A stretch of 64,000 bases of DNA, taken from contig CP075495.1 of NCBI GenBank assembly GCA_021613535.1, positions 2,852,001 through 2,916,000 on the forward strand, in the 5' to 3' direction. The notes below the pieces were generated by a model. That model saw only the letters and a program-made list of their open reading frames with translations. It ran no database searches and was not told the DNA's origin. The translations under genes were made by a program, and so were the position numbers. Numbering within the stretch: position 1 is the stretch's first letter; every line of letters begins with the position of its first letter. Shown here piece after piece: positions 1 to 13,889 of this stretch. This DNA comes from Adineta vaga (taxonomy: Eukaryota > Rotifera).

Positions 1-357
1 AATTCCTATGGAAAATATTAACTGTACGAAGAAAAGAAAATCGAAATCTTTTTTTTGAAAATTTACCTCCAAATAAAACAGAATTCCATTTCGGATCATT
101 CGGTGCTCCGGTTATATCTTGAATAAATTGAACAAATGACATCGTTCGAGCATAGAGTGAATCCTAAATGTATTGAAATTCAAAAACAAAACAAAAAATG
201 TTTTTCTTTTCTTTCATCTTATTGAATATCTTACATGACCAATGCCGATTCCACTACCATAATATGTTAAAATTTTCGGTAATAATGGTAAAATAATGGT
301 AAATTCCAAGAAATCAATGAGAATTGAAATAAACAATATACCAATAATATTCGACAT
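1..357 (-). CDS. MFSD10: MFSD10-like major facilitator transporter, 5' end only
   Basis: Partial gene running off the left edge. Exon 1 is 357..235 (41 codons), exon 2 is 163..67, and exon 3 begins at base 5 after the acceptor CATAG. The start codon is followed by a hydrophobic segment (residues about 4-30, ILFISILIDFLEFTIILPLL) that fits transmembrane helix 1 of an MFS carrier. Exon 2 continues with DPKWNSVLFG, closely resembling the conserved stretch of MFSD10 (tetracycline transporter-like protein) between helices 1 and 2. Splice phases agree (0, then 1) and the introns are 61-71 bases. MFSD10 is known as an organic-anion efflux carrier; the substrate here is not visible. The family call rests on about 75 residues, so another DHA1-type MFS carrier is possible. 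Confidence 0.72.
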
Positions 358-1002
358 AATTCTCATTATGATAATTACTTAACCTTGAATTTCTTGTAGT
401 ACGAGAGATTAATTTGGCATAAGTATTACCAGTCAAGATGTCATTCTATCTAGTAGGAAAAGATTTATATAGAGTTGTCTAAATCCACTCGGGATATTTC
501 TATATTTTCTCTGTTTCTAAGGAAAACGTATCAACGACTAGCATCTGTACATTGTCATCGACATACGGGGTCTTTTATATAACTGTATAAGAAGTGTCTA
601 TGAAGCAAACAGAGATAGAAAAAGACAGATGTATATTGGTTAAAGAACGCAAAAAAAGAAGAAAAAAAAGAAAAGAATGATACAAAGCACAATCATCAAG
701 AGTGATAAGAACACTAATGTACAGAATGTTTGATCAGTAGCAAAACAGACATCATCGACAAATCTATAAACAAAAGAAAATGATGATGTTTATGTCCATG
801 AATAGTTGCTTTGCTTTCATCAGTCATTCATTTGTACATTGATAGTTAAATATTTATGTATATATCGAGAAGAGAACAAAAGAAAAAGAGAATATCGATA
901 TTTATTCATGGATTTTCATTTGTGTATAAAATTATAAAATGAATAAAAAAAATATATTTACGAAAGCAAATGCTATACAGAATGAGAGAAAATTTTGACA
1001 TT

Positions 1003-1419
1003 TTAGATTTGTTCATTTATCGTCGTATTTAATGTATCATTCGTTGTTGTGGCTTGCATCTGTTCCATGAGTAATTGAATTGCTTGTTGTCGAGCATCGA
1101 TATAACGTTGTCGACGAAGTTCTTTATAACGTTCAATACGTTCTTTTTCAAGAACAGGATCAGTTAATGGATTATCCCATCGAAGTGAAGCAAGATTAGC
1201 AGGTGTTAGTTTATTTAAATCAGATGGATTTTCTAAGCAAACTAAGATAGAATAAGAACGCTTTTTTCTTTTGTACAAACCATGAATGATTTGATCATTT
1301 CCATCGAGATTTTTGCCTTTGGATTGTAATTTTCGTTGTCGTCGTTTTTTATTCGTACGTTTCTTTTTTGTTGTCGGTTGTGGCTGAATTATTTCGGTAC
1401 TACTAATATCAATCGGCAT
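1003..1419 (-). CDS. LIAT1: LIAT1-like small basic protein
   Basis: Single-exon reading frame of 138 residues from the ATG at 1419 (the frame also extends six bases upstream through a TTG). An acceptor-like TATTTAG precedes it, so a 5' non-coding exon is possible. The N-terminal third is very basic (KKKRTNKKRRQRK around residues 18-30). The middle carries ASLRWDNPLTDP followed by EKERIERYKELRRQRYIDAR. This arrangement, a lysine-rich tract and then an SLRW-D-L-DP-E-ERI-YK-RR-RY block, resembles LIAT1, the ligand of the arginyltransferase ATE1. In mammals LIAT1 binds ATE1 and takes part in N-degron arginylation. The match is from memory of the motif only, so the family call is moderate while the coding call is stronger. 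Confidence 0.6.
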   Translation of the reverse strand: MPIDISSTEIIQPQPTTKKKRTNKKRRQRKLQSKGKNLDGNDQIIHGLYKRKKRSYSILVCLENPSDLNKLTPANLASLRWDNPLTDPVLEKERIERYKELRRQRYIDARQQAIQLLMEQMQATTTNDTLNTTINEQI

Positions 1420-2116
1420 TCTCAATCTAAATAACTAACCATCTATCTAGAAAAAAAGAAGATTTTTAAATCAAGAAAATCTATGAAATTTTATTTCTTT
1501 ATTTTTAAATAACAAAATCAAATTTGATTCTTTTTATTTTTTTCTTTTCTTCGAACATCGTCAATTTATACTATTGGATGAACCTGAAACACGTAGAAAA
1601 ACAACTTTTTATATTAAAAGAAAATATGTTTTATTTTTCAAATAAGAACCTTAGTTTTAACTGACTGGATATATATATATATAGTCTTTGCAATGAATAG
1701 GAAGATAACATTGATTCTTCATGTAGTTAAATATTCCACGAAAAACAAAACATTTCTATTACGTATGTCATTCTCACTTTTTCTTCGAAAAGTTTTTGAA
1801 TAAGGTTATTACATGAAAGAATAAGAAAAAAAAACGAAAAGAGCATCGAACATGCCAAAAGAAGAAGAAGTAAAAAATCAAAGAATAGTCATGTGTACAA
1901 AACAAAAAAAGAAACCAAACGGCGAGTGACACACCGGGACAGAACCAAAATGAAGAAGAAGAAGAAGAAGAAGATAGAATATCCGACCGATCAAGAGAGA
2001 GAGAGAGCGAGAGAGAGGAAAGTATTGCGCCACCTTGAATAAGAAGAAGAAGACGAGAAAAAAAACAAATCAACAAGTTAGTTGTTTTGCTCTCTATCAT
2101 TCAATTTATATGTCTA
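1420..2116. other. intergenic, low complexity
   Basis: Between the LIAT1-like gene and the 3' end of the CASD1 gene. It holds a TA run near 1671-1682, GAAGAA runs near 1951-1976 and 2041-2052, and a GA tract near 1995-2016. The open frames here are made of these simple repeats and are not believed. No RNA gene is seen. Confidence 0.6.
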
Positions 2117-5100
2117 TTAAATCGATGAAAACATATAAGATGAAACAATAATAATCAGTAAATAGAGAAGACAATTTCTTATGAAACATTTACAATCATT
2201 AGGTACGAAAACAGGTGTTAAGATATTTGTTATACGATGAAGTTCATGACAGCAACAAACAAATATAAATGTTGTTATGATTAAATTTAATGTTGGCATA
2301 CGTGGAATGATCGTTAACGTTCCATGACCATTCGCAACAAGCCATATATGATATTGTGTAACAAATAATTCCAATGATATACTTCCGAACCAAGAAAAAA
2401 ATGGTGAATAATGTTGACGAAGAAATAGAGGAATATTTCGTAAAAGAATATAACTGATAATCTAGATAAACAAAAAATATAGAATAAGAAAATGAAATTT
2501 TTCAAATGAAATTAACTTACAGGTAATATAATAATATAAGGATGAATTTCATCACATATTGCTTTATTTGAACATAAAAATAAAACAATAAAATAAATAA
2601 TTAATCCCAATAAACTCAATAGACAAAAGATTGTTTTAAATTTTGATATTAATTGTTGATATTGTTTACGTTTGATTCCTAAGGTTCTATATGCATCATA
2701 ATTTTCAATAAATAAGATCAAAAATGCAAAACACATGCCATATAAAACGGTATAACGATCAAGATTCCATCGATGATACCAATCATTGATTGTTCCATTA
2801 CGATCATAATATAAATGTGTTGATGAATTCATATTATATCGATGAAGATTAGAATAGAGATATTGTTTATCATTCAATGATATACCATTCATTGAAACTG
2901 GACCAACAATACCTTGTCCACTACCCGATATATAATCTAATAAAGTATTATATTCATTATAATATAATGAACTTTTATCATGAATTAATAACGTATGTAA
3001 TTGATGAAGACCATTGTAGGATAAATCTGATTGATCTAATTGTTGAACATAAGCAGCAAGAGACGATGTGATTGTTGAAGTTGTAAATAGATTATTCCAT
3101 AAACGGAAAGTAAAGATTTTTTCGAATACATATGCTGACATACTTAAGATTGTCACAGAAATACCTACGAAAAGAAAAGAACAATGGTATTTTTTTTTGT
3201 CTTCTTATTCACTAATTCAACAATTCTTCTACATACCCATAAGTAAAAATTTCAATAATAAATATACAAAATGTATTGGTTTTTCTTTAACTGATGCAGC
3301 TGATATACGTGGTGGTATACAAGCTAAGATGACATACATTACAGAAAAATAAAATGATATTAATGGTGGATAATAATAAGATTGATAATGTCTATTCATT
3401 AATAAACATAATGTTATTGTTAAGAAATTATATTTAAATAACATTTGTATAAAAGGTAAGAATTGATAATTTCCTGTTGTCCAATAATAATGAAAATGAC
3501 TGTAGGCTGATAGAAATAAATAAGCACTAATTAATAATTGAATTGACATGGATAGAACGAGACTTTTTCCTGATGCATCGGTCATTTGATAAGCTAAGAG
3601 AATGACCATCATCCAACCACGCATTTCATTAATTTGTTCTTTATTTAAAAAACTATTATTATTGTTATTATTTGTTCCGTTATTTGGCATGGAAATATTT
3701 TCATCATTGGAATCTGAATGGGATTGTATTTGTTCATAATCATTATTATGTACTGGAGAAAAGATTGATGTTGAAGGCGAATTTGGACTTGGTGGTATTG
3801 AATGTTGATTTGGCGATGAACGATTTGATGTAGTTTTTTGAAAATATTTATCATGAAAAAAGATACCTAAGATGCCAATATATGTTAAAGGTAAGAAAAA
3901 CGCAATACGTGAAAAATGAGAATTTTCTTTCATTAAGAAATCTGTACGATCAGCCAAATAGAAATAAAGAAGAATAAATGCATATTTCACACTAAAAAAA
4001 AAGAGAAAAATCAAATGGATATTTTCGTTTTCTTTTTTTCCCTATCGAAAATCTTACCTTGTACGAAGTATGTTTAAATCAGACAGAGGAAAATAGAAAA
4101 GTGAATTTTTCTTTCTATAAAATCTTGATGGATAGGAAGAATTATTATTATGATTTCCATTGGATGATGATGATGATGAAGATTGTGTAGCAATTGATGT
4201 CGTCAATAATAATGGAGGTAATAAATGTTCACGTGATTTTTTACGAAGATTTCGTAGAAATTTTGGAATTAAAAACCGATAACGACTTAAACCGGTCGAT
4301 AATAATGGTGGATTTTGATTTGATGCTGGATTTGAACTATTACTACGTGAATAACTAATAGAACGAATCAATTTTATGAAAAATTTCATTTACAAAATGA
4401 AACTTACTTTGATGAACAATCTCCATTCATTGTTGGTGTTAATAATTGTTGATCAGCTTCTTCACCATCTTCATTAACATCTTTAGTAAATGCTCCATTC
4501 ATATGACAATGACCATTGGGAATGGAATTATTCTCTTGATGTTGAATATGTTGTTCATCATGATGAATTTGTTTGCCATAATTTAAATTAATATGACTCT
4601 TACGTTTTAATATGAATACATATCGAACACGATAAACAATATAAATAATGAAAAATGTTATAGAACATCCGAGAATAAGACTTAGTAAAAATTGTAAACG
4701 TGTTAATGGTGGAACTTGTGCACAACATGTACCATCATCAGGTAATAATAATGGATTACATAAAGCATTCAATAGAATTTGTACACAAGTATGTCGTGTA
4801 AATGATGATAATTTATAAAATTCATAAATTTTCCCACTATTTATTAATGATGTTGATAGAGCTGTATGATTTTTTCTTAATGGCATATAAGAATAATAGA
4901 TAATTTCTGTTTGATTACTTGATGAATCATCGAAATCTAGATATAATAATGATAATAAATTTGGTAAGATTGTTGTTGTTGATGATGATGAAGATGACGA
5001 GGATGAAGATTGCGTTAAATCATTCTGTTCAAGATTATGCGTAGATTCAACATTATTATTATTATCATCATCATAATCTTCTCGATCATATGTAACAAAA

Positions 5101-6880
5101 TATTCATCATTATTATCATCATATAGAAATGCATTTTCATTTGATATTGTAGAATATTCTTCTAATAATGTAGATGAATGCCAATAGATATTTGTATGAT
5201 AGAAAACATGTTTAGCGATCGAATTCATTCGATCGATATAGGAATTTAATTTCGGTATGAATTCATTGATATATTCAATCTGTTGTTGCTGTAAGGAATT
5301 ATGTGAAAATTGAAATAAATGTTCATTTAAAGCTAAATGTGGTTGTCCAAACCAGAAGATTGTTGTGGTTAAACTTATATTTGTTAATAAATTTTGTTTA
5401 ATACGTGTTAAATTGCCTTCAAAATATTTCATTGTATCTAAACTTGCATTCTCACGTAGACCATCATATAAACCAAGACCAATAATTAATACATGTGGTC
5501 GTATTGATGTATTAGTCGTCCAGGAATATAATAGATTATATAAATAATCATTAAATGTTTGAACGGAATAATATTGAAGAATAAAATTTTCATTTGTATA
5601 TGTTAAATTTTTCTCATGTTTATAAACAAATGGATATTGTTTATGTTGTTGTTTATGATCTTTTTCTTTATTGATTGTTGATGGTTTCTTTCGTGAAAGA
5701 TTTGAATGATATTTGATTGTATTAATAAATGTTCGATAGATCATATAGAGACGTTCATCACCGATAAATGTATAGGAAAAATCAATTTTAGTTTTATCTT
5801 GTTTTTCTTGTTTTAAACGTTGTTGTTCTTGTTTACGTGTACGTAACCATTCACCTGGATCAATACGATTATTAAATGCTTTTCGCGTCGCTAGAAGACT
5901 TTTGTCAACTGTTGACGATGATTGAGTAATTAAACGTGTACATTGATTATAATCGAGAAGATCATACCAATGTATCATACAACCTGTCGGTTGCCAAACA
6001 TGATAACGTTCAATACGACCTTCGTTTAATAATCGATGGCATGATGTAGCACCTTTGATATAACGTAATGATCCATGATAGAAAAGTAAAGCAAAGAAAA
6101 GTAATAATGCAATTAATTTAGCATTATGAATATTGAAATGATTGAGAATTGTTGAAGAATTTGATGATGAAAATGATGAATGATTATTTGAATGGGATAG
6201 AGAAGATGGTAAAGAATTTGGTGGTACAGTCGTTATCGTTGTTGTTCCTGGTGGTATGGATGCTATTGATGCAGTTGATGAACAATTCGGTGGTATTGGA
6301 TGTTTTAATGAAACTGAAGTAAATGTTGATGGATTGACATCGGAATCTATGAAAATCAAGAAGATGATATTTAAATTTTTCTTGTTTTGTTTTGTCTTTA
6401 TTGACAATTAGATTGAAAAATTTGTTGTTATTTCATAAAATATTTACTTTCGTTTAGTAATATTTTCTTTTTTCTTTCAAACTAGTTTTTAGTGTGTTTT
6501 ATTTTTGAAGTCTTAGAAGGAAAAAAACTTACGTCGTAAATTTTCTTGTGACGCCGAATAATTATGTTGATGATAATGATTACTATTTAGATTTGTAAAT
6601 GTTGATTGATCTGAAGGTAGGAAGATGTATGTCGATGGGATGAACGTGCTGGTAGAAATCTTGAATGAGTATTATCATTGGTAGAATTTTCTTTTCGATT
6701 GGATCGAGATGGTGGAAAGATTTGGGCAGCAAGGGTATTCGATGTTGTATCATATGAATGATGTCGAACATGATGTGGCGATGATAGACGATTGTTAACT
6801 GCATATGGTGCACTTTTTTGATTGGGATTATCACTAGATATGTTAGTATTGTTGGTTGGATTTGTAGATTTTGAACTCAT
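2117..6880 (-). CDS. CASD1: CASD1-like sialate O-acetyltransferase homologue (SGNH + Cas1p membrane domain)
   Basis: Exons read 6880..6533, 6346..4408, 4354..4058, 3991..3237, 3164..2521 and 2461..2117; the phases of the last five joins agree. CASD1 is a Golgi enzyme that O-acetylates sialic acid, with a lumenal SGNH domain followed by a multi-pass Cas1p acyltransferase domain. Recognisable blocks are CHRLLNEGRIERYHVWQPTG and TFIGDERLYMIYRTF in exon 2, DGTCCAQVPPLTRLQF before the membrane domain, NEMRGWMMVILLAYQMTDAS in exon 4, and SWFGSISLELFVTQYHIW at the C-terminus. At about 1,440 codons it is far longer than the roughly 800 residues of the mammalian protein, mainly through Asn/Ser-rich inserts. 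The usual GDSR motif reads GDER and the DGLH block is not found (see findings). The first exon needs a frame change near 6590-6670, so the N-terminus is uncertain. Confidence 0.85.
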
Positions 6881-9375
6881 ATTCCATCTGAAATTTTTAA
6901 AATACATAGTATGTATTTTGAAATCAACAAAAGAATAATGATTAATTTCAACATGACTGTTTTTATCTCTCTCTCTCTCTCTCTCTTTCTCGGTTTGATC
7001 GCAAAACAGATCGCTCACCGTGCAAGTAATTTGCTATTTAGATCAGGATCGCCGCTAATCAGATGTTGTCTTTCATTCCACATTATTTTCTTCTATTAGA
7101 GATAAATACACAGAACGATATTTCGTTTGTTTCTGTTGCTATTATAACAACTGATGTATTCGGTAAGTGTACTATGTCATACTTTTCTGAAGCAAACAAT
7201 CAAATTGCGTCGCCTTCAATAACGTCGTCAAAATTCGATTGTATTCTACATCATCACCATCACCACCATTTTTCAATCGGAATCAAAAAGAATAAAGGAA
7301 ACGAAGGTAAGAGAGAGACAGAGACAGAGAGAAAGCGCAAAGAACGAACTATGCAAACGACGATAAAATCTCTATTTTAATATAATTTTCTATGTGTATT
7401 TGTATGTACGTATAGTGGGCAATACGTGCAAATAGACATAGTATCATTACATTTAGGCAGATATGAAAACTTAAAGAGTACAATACATCAATAATGATTA
7501 TCATTCAGAGAAAGTATATCAACATCATCATTTTTTCTTCTTCTTCTTCGTTTTTTGTCTTATTATTTCTACCAAACAGTGTGTTGTTAAAAAGAATAAC
7601 ATGACGCAATGGAAAATGAAAGTGGCAAAGAATAACAAAAAAAATCCGTCGAACGTTGCAGTAGTAGTGAGAAAGCAAAAAAAATCTCGATAGTCAACAC
7701 AGAAGCAGGATCTGACAACGTTTGTTACTAATAAAGCCAGAGAATTTCAATGTCACTCACTCTTCCGTTCTTGTCATCGTCGAGCTTGGCCTTGTTCTCC
7801 ATGTTGTTTTTCTTTTTTTCTTCTCTCTCTGTTCTATTCTTTTTTAACACGCTAGACAACCATAACTAGGGAATCGATCAACGTCGGAACTCCTCTATAA
7901 CAACTATTTCCTGTACGAGACTAGCGTATTGATGGACACGAAAAAAGAAAAACATACAAACTATTATTTAATATTTTGATTTTTACTTGTCAAAGAGATA
8001 TTGACAACAAGAAACTCGAATGAAGCATTCTCTTTTTCTTTTATAAATATAATATTAGTAATATATACAAACATTCGTCATAAATTGTTAAAAAAGAACA
8101 AATATATCACACTTTACTTGACAAAGGTTATCATTGGAAGAGGATCATACTTGAAGAAAATGAAGTTCTTTCTTTTTTCTTCTTCTTCTTCTTTGCTTAT
8201 TCAAAAAATATCTCGTAGTGTAGTATGAAATCTTTACTCAAGGTCATTACCTTTTGTCTGTATGTTTTATATCCACTCTTACATTCTTATCTAAATAATT
8301 GTAAAAAAAAGAATTCTTCTTTGTCGAATTAATTAAAATTCTATCCTAAAAAAATATTATTCTTTTTATCTGTTAAAATTGATCTCATATGAAATAAGAA
8401 TGTTATTAACTATAATCATAACGCCGACGATAGGAAGAGAACATGTAACAACTTCAAAGACATCAGTGATAAGTGATAAAAGGGCAGGGATTCTTTATTT
8501 CTTTTTGAATGAAAACCTACGTAATATAACAAACTGATTAATCAAAGACACAATTCTTATGAGTATAGATAGCTGATAAAAGTCCTTATTAATCTATCTA
8601 GTCAGAATGCATTGCTGGCTTTTACAATTATATTATAATTTCAAAAAGGATCTTTTTAAAGTGTACTTCATATTTCCGTTACTTTATTACATATTTACAC
8701 GCGACTATCTTCATCATGTTTCGTTGTATTCTAAAATAGAATATATGTAACATAAAGAAAACTTTTCATTCGACTAACATTTCATCGACGTTTTGTATAT
8801 TGTAAAAATACGATAATTTCTTTTACTGCTCAGAATTATTAATATTAATAAAGGATGGAAGAAAAAATGACAGCACTCTGTCTGGAAATTCTTCATTTTA
8901 TCTCAAACTAATACTTCACTTTTTCGGATGTCAATAGGAATTGGAGTTTTTTTTTACTCTAAATAAATGTAAAATTATACTCACTCCATGATAGTCATGT
9001 CGATGTCATTAAATCTATCCGTTTACCAAATGAAAAAGAAGCATATCGTTTTTTCTTTAACGAAAAACAAATCATTGTTTTTCTGTTCTTAAAAGGATAT
9101 TTCATTTTATCTAAAAATAAAAACAAAAAGAGAAAAAAACTATCATAATCCCATCATAATTTCCAAATAAATAAAGTATTAGCAGTCAAATAAAAGCCAA
9201 CTGTATACAATAGTCATTTGTTACATTAGAAACAAGCGAACAAAAGAAAAACAAAACCGAGGAAGTTTTAATTACAAAATAGAATTCACGTATATTCATA
9301 GACTTGACTAGACGTGATCTATAGGAGAAAAAAACGGACACTATATATATACAAAAAAAGAAGGATTTGCTCTTT
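6881..9375. other. intergenic region between divergent CASD1 5' end and RAB18 3' end
   Basis: CASD1 starts at 6880 and RAB18 ends at 9376, both on the minus strand, so this holds the CASD1 promoter and the RAB18 3' flank. It contains a TC tract at about 6967-6985, a short His-codon run (CATCACCATCACCACCAT) near 7252-7270 and TTC runs. An acceptor-like TTTCAG lies just upstream of the CASD1 start. No coding sequence or RNA gene is supported. Confidence 0.5.
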
Positions 9376-10971
<1,596 letters not shown>

Positions 10972-11091
10972 ATGAAAACTTCCGAAGCAAATTCACCGGT
11001 TCGACGTACAATTCTTCATTATTTAGTTAATATTGCTATCATAGTTATTTTTCTTCTCATCATCTTCAATTATCTTCCAAGAGTTGGTTAG
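10972..11091 (+). CDS. possible 39-residue single-pass membrane micropeptide
   Basis: Short open frame starting MKTSEANSPVRRTILHYLVN and ending FNYLPRVG before TAG. Residues about 18-34 form one strongly hydrophobic segment (NIAIIVIFLLIIF) behind a short basic N-terminal arm (VRR), so it would be tail-anchored or type II. It follows an acceptor-like CATTTCAG and lies about 175 bases upstream of the HIT-motif frame, whose own start is preceded by another acceptor. It could therefore be a separate gene, an upstream reading frame of the same transcript, or chance. The size and layout recall regulins that act on the SERCA calcium pump, but no family motif is secure. Confidence 0.4.
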   Translation: MKTSEANSPVRRTILHYLVNIAIIVIFLLIIFNYLPRVG

Positions 11092-11265
11092 AAAAAACAA
11101 CAAATGTGATTCATGAAAAGGATTAGTATCGTTTTTCTATTGACTATGTTGTTTTTCAAGTAAAGGTTAAATAAAAAGAATCGTGTATAAAAAGTAAATG
11201 AACCAATTTTCTTCATTACATTGGTAGACTCATAAGCACTATAATTTTCAATGTTTTAGACAAAA

Positions 11266-11985
11266 ATGTCATCATCAGATATCCCTTCTCTATGGCTTAC
11301 TCCAGAGAAATGTCCTAACCAATGGATATTTCGATGTCTTACGAGTTTAGATAATCTCGTTGAAACAAATCTAGCTGCGCATTATTTTCGACAACTTGTC
11401 ACAATCCTTGAAGATGATTATCATATACTTAATTATCATCTTGAAATTGGTCATAATTTAACAAAAAATAATCAGTTCGATGTATGCATCTTCTTCAATG
11501 ATCCTAGGCGTTCAAACAATCCATCAACTACACGGGTTTGTATTTCATGTGAACCAACACATGAATTATGTTCAGCAAGTTTTTTATCTGAGCAACGGCA
11601 TACTCGAGCATGGTTGGATGCTCGTGCTCGAGAAAAACTTATTTTAACGCCTATTCGACACGTTGAACGTTTATCTGAATTAATCGATGAAAATGAAGAA
11701 ATGGAAGCATTTTGGCGTGATGCTGTTGAATTAATTCATAGAGAATGTGATCAACTTAATGGATTCTATCCAAAACTGACTCTTAATCATGGAACATATC
11801 GAAATCATGCACATTTACACTTGAAAATGACTTTTAATGATCAGATTTGGCATGATACTATCGCTCCTCGGCATGCTGAACAACTTCAACAGATGAAACA
11901 AATTTTAAAAAATCCAAACATTATGGAAGATTGTTTTGGACATCAGAAAGATAAAAAGAAAAAGGAGGATTCTACAGAAACATAA
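11266..11985 (+). CDS. hypothetical protein with histidine-triad (HIT-like) motif
   Basis: Uninterrupted frame of 239 residues with ordinary codon use. The ATG at 11266 lies seven bases after an acceptor (TGTTTTAG), so a 5' non-coding intron is likely. Near residue 190 it carries HAHLHLKM, which fits the H-x-H-x-H-x-x pattern of HIT nucleotide-binding proteins, preceded by FYPKLTLNHGTYRNH. The N-terminal half (NQWIFRCLTSLDNLVETNLA, then DVCIFFNDPRR) is not one I recognise. The tail is lysine-rich (KDKKKKE). HIT proteins cleave or transfer nucleotidyl groups, but no partner or substrate can be read here. The histidine pattern could be coincidental; that the frame is coding is fairly sure. Confidence 0.65.
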   Translation: MSSSDIPSLWLTPEKCPNQWIFRCLTSLDNLVETNLAAHYFRQLVTILEDDYHILNYHLEIGHNLTKNNQFDVCIFFNDPRRSNNPSTTRVCISCEPTHELCSASFLSEQRHTRAWLDARAREKLILTPIRHVERLSELIDENEEMEAFWRDAVELIHRECDQLNGFYPKLTLNHGTYRNHAHLHLKMTFNDQIWHDTIAPRHAEQLQQMKQILKNPNIMEDCFGHQKDKKKKEDSTET

Positions 11986-12298
11986 TACAGTTATTTTAAT
12001 ACAAGTAACGCTCATCCGTAGGGTTCGCTGACCCCTCTCTGAAAGAACTATAATGATGGTTAATGGATCTATATTCTTTAAAAAACTCTCTTAAAGAGAA
12101 GAAACACTGGTCTAAATTTCTTTTCTTGATTTCATGTTTTGATTTTGTTCAGCATCATTGAAAACCTTGGGATCCAAATTTTAGCGCATCTGGTTGAACG
12201 AATAAAGAATACATCAATTTTATTGACAACCACTCCCGAAACTATTTTGAGATTTGTCAAAAAATATGCCCAGAAATCGAGATTTATTTAGACTCTAA
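11986..12298. other. gene-free flank with possible decayed coding
   Basis: 3' flank of the HIT-motif gene. Bases about 12160-12290 can be read forward as ENLGIQILAHLVERIKNTS and on to KKYAQKS before a stop, and similar broken reading (EELYEIIRLMY) resumes just after the adjacent MITE at 12535. This may be old coding sequence split by the element, but the family is not recognised. Confidence 0.3.
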
Positions 12299-12535
12299 CC
12301 CAGGTCGACCAATCGGATACTCGAATCCGATCGGATCCAACATAGGATACTATAGTTTCCAAAAAACGGATTTCGACGGATCCGACAGGTGGCCATAAGG
12401 CCACAATAAAATATAGCTAAAAAGAACGCTCATAAAATTCGCAGCTTCCGACGGAAATTCTACTGACGGAATCCAGTAGGATTTTGTCGGAACGTTGGAT
12501 CCTATCGGATCCAATATCGGATTTGTCGACCTGGG
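12299..12535. mobile_element. 237-bp MITE-like element
   Basis: Starts CCCAGGTCGACCAATCGGAT and ends with ATCGGATTTGTCGACCTGGG, near-perfect inverted ends of about 20 bases. The interior is rich in CGGATCC-like palindromic words and is more GC-rich than its surroundings. It has no coding frame. The size, inverted ends and composition fit a non-autonomous DNA element; a target-site duplication was not resolved. Confidence 0.65.
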
Positions 12536-13889
12536 AAGAGCTTTATGAAATTATTCGTTTAATGTACTAAAAGATACAGCATCGAAAACTGAACAAAATC
12601 CTCTATTTAGATATTCTTTCTGTGGACCGATCGGTACTAGTCGAACATTAAAAATACGTAAATTTGATAAATATAATGATATTAATTGTTTTTATCTATC
12701 CTCTGAAAGAAGAAAAGGAGTGTTCCAAAACCTTTTTGGGTTCTGCAACATCTCCAGAACCAGAAAAAGTTCTGTTTTATTTATTTTGAACCAAAAGTGT
12801 TCTGCCCAAAAATACTCAGTTTGAAAGGGTTCGGTCTGATAATATGAATCATAGAGATCTTTTCCTTCGACGTTACTAAATGTAAAGTTTCTTTTCTAAA
12901 ATCCGCAACCTGATATAGCTGCCCCAGTGAATGTTGGAGTATCGTAAGTTTCCTCAACTGAAGAAGAGAGTCACAAACTCAAAAATGTATATACGTTCGT
13001 TTGTTCATGCAAGTCAACAAAAATTTAACAACTTTCTTTTCTCTTTGGAGTTTTGTCATAATAAAAAACGGAAATGCTTTGACCATTTCAAGTTGTCAAT
13101 AACGATCTTAGATATGAACTGAACAACTTAATGTTTTGCATCGACGATGGTGGGAGTCCACTATCAGTATATGATTATTCCAAGCAATTTTTCAGTCATC
13201 CAAATCTGAGGGAGATTTTTCTCTTATTACTTACATGTAACAAAATCATGTTCAGGCCAGTTACAAGTTAACAGAGAACGACTCTAATATAGCTCAAACT
13301 AACTTATATGTTATGTCAACAATAGAGGGTAGGATTTGATCAGCTTAAGTCCATGAACTCTGATGAAATGAACTAAAGAACTATCCAAAAGTTTATCCTT
13401 TCACCGAGCTCAATCTTTTAAAAATATTCTTTACAAAATAAAATGATCTTTTTCAGCGGTTCCTCTATTCGATTATGTAGAGATATCACGCAGTCATCAA
13501 CTGATAGTATGTAGGGGTATTTGTATACCCTTGAGCATAGAAGATATCTTTATATAATGAGTCTAGCAGACAGGGACGGGCTGAGGATTTCATAATACTC
13601 GAAAACTTAACTTCAAAGCATGGGTCCCGATTGAAACTTATGAAAGATGATAAGTGACCCAAATGGTGACTTTTTACCAAAAACATTTTGTGATTGAAGT
13701 TTGCGAAAAAAAATTCTTTTAATTGCTACACCCAACTTTTGTTTTTGGTTTAAGCGGTACTCAGATTCTTAGAATGTTATCGGAATCTACATCGAATTTC
13801 ATCCACAGATTTCAAGTCTTTCAGAAGCTATCAAGAGATATATTCAATACGACTTGTTCAATGCCTCTTTCTATTCGGACAGCTTTCGA

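Noticed and set aside
1774-2100. 108-codon minus frame
   Set aside because: It consists of Ser/Leu/Phe runs read from GA and GAA simple repeats.
7252-7270. Histidine-codon run resembling a metal-binding tract
   Set aside because: It is a CAT/CAC simple repeat in a frame without splice or homology support.
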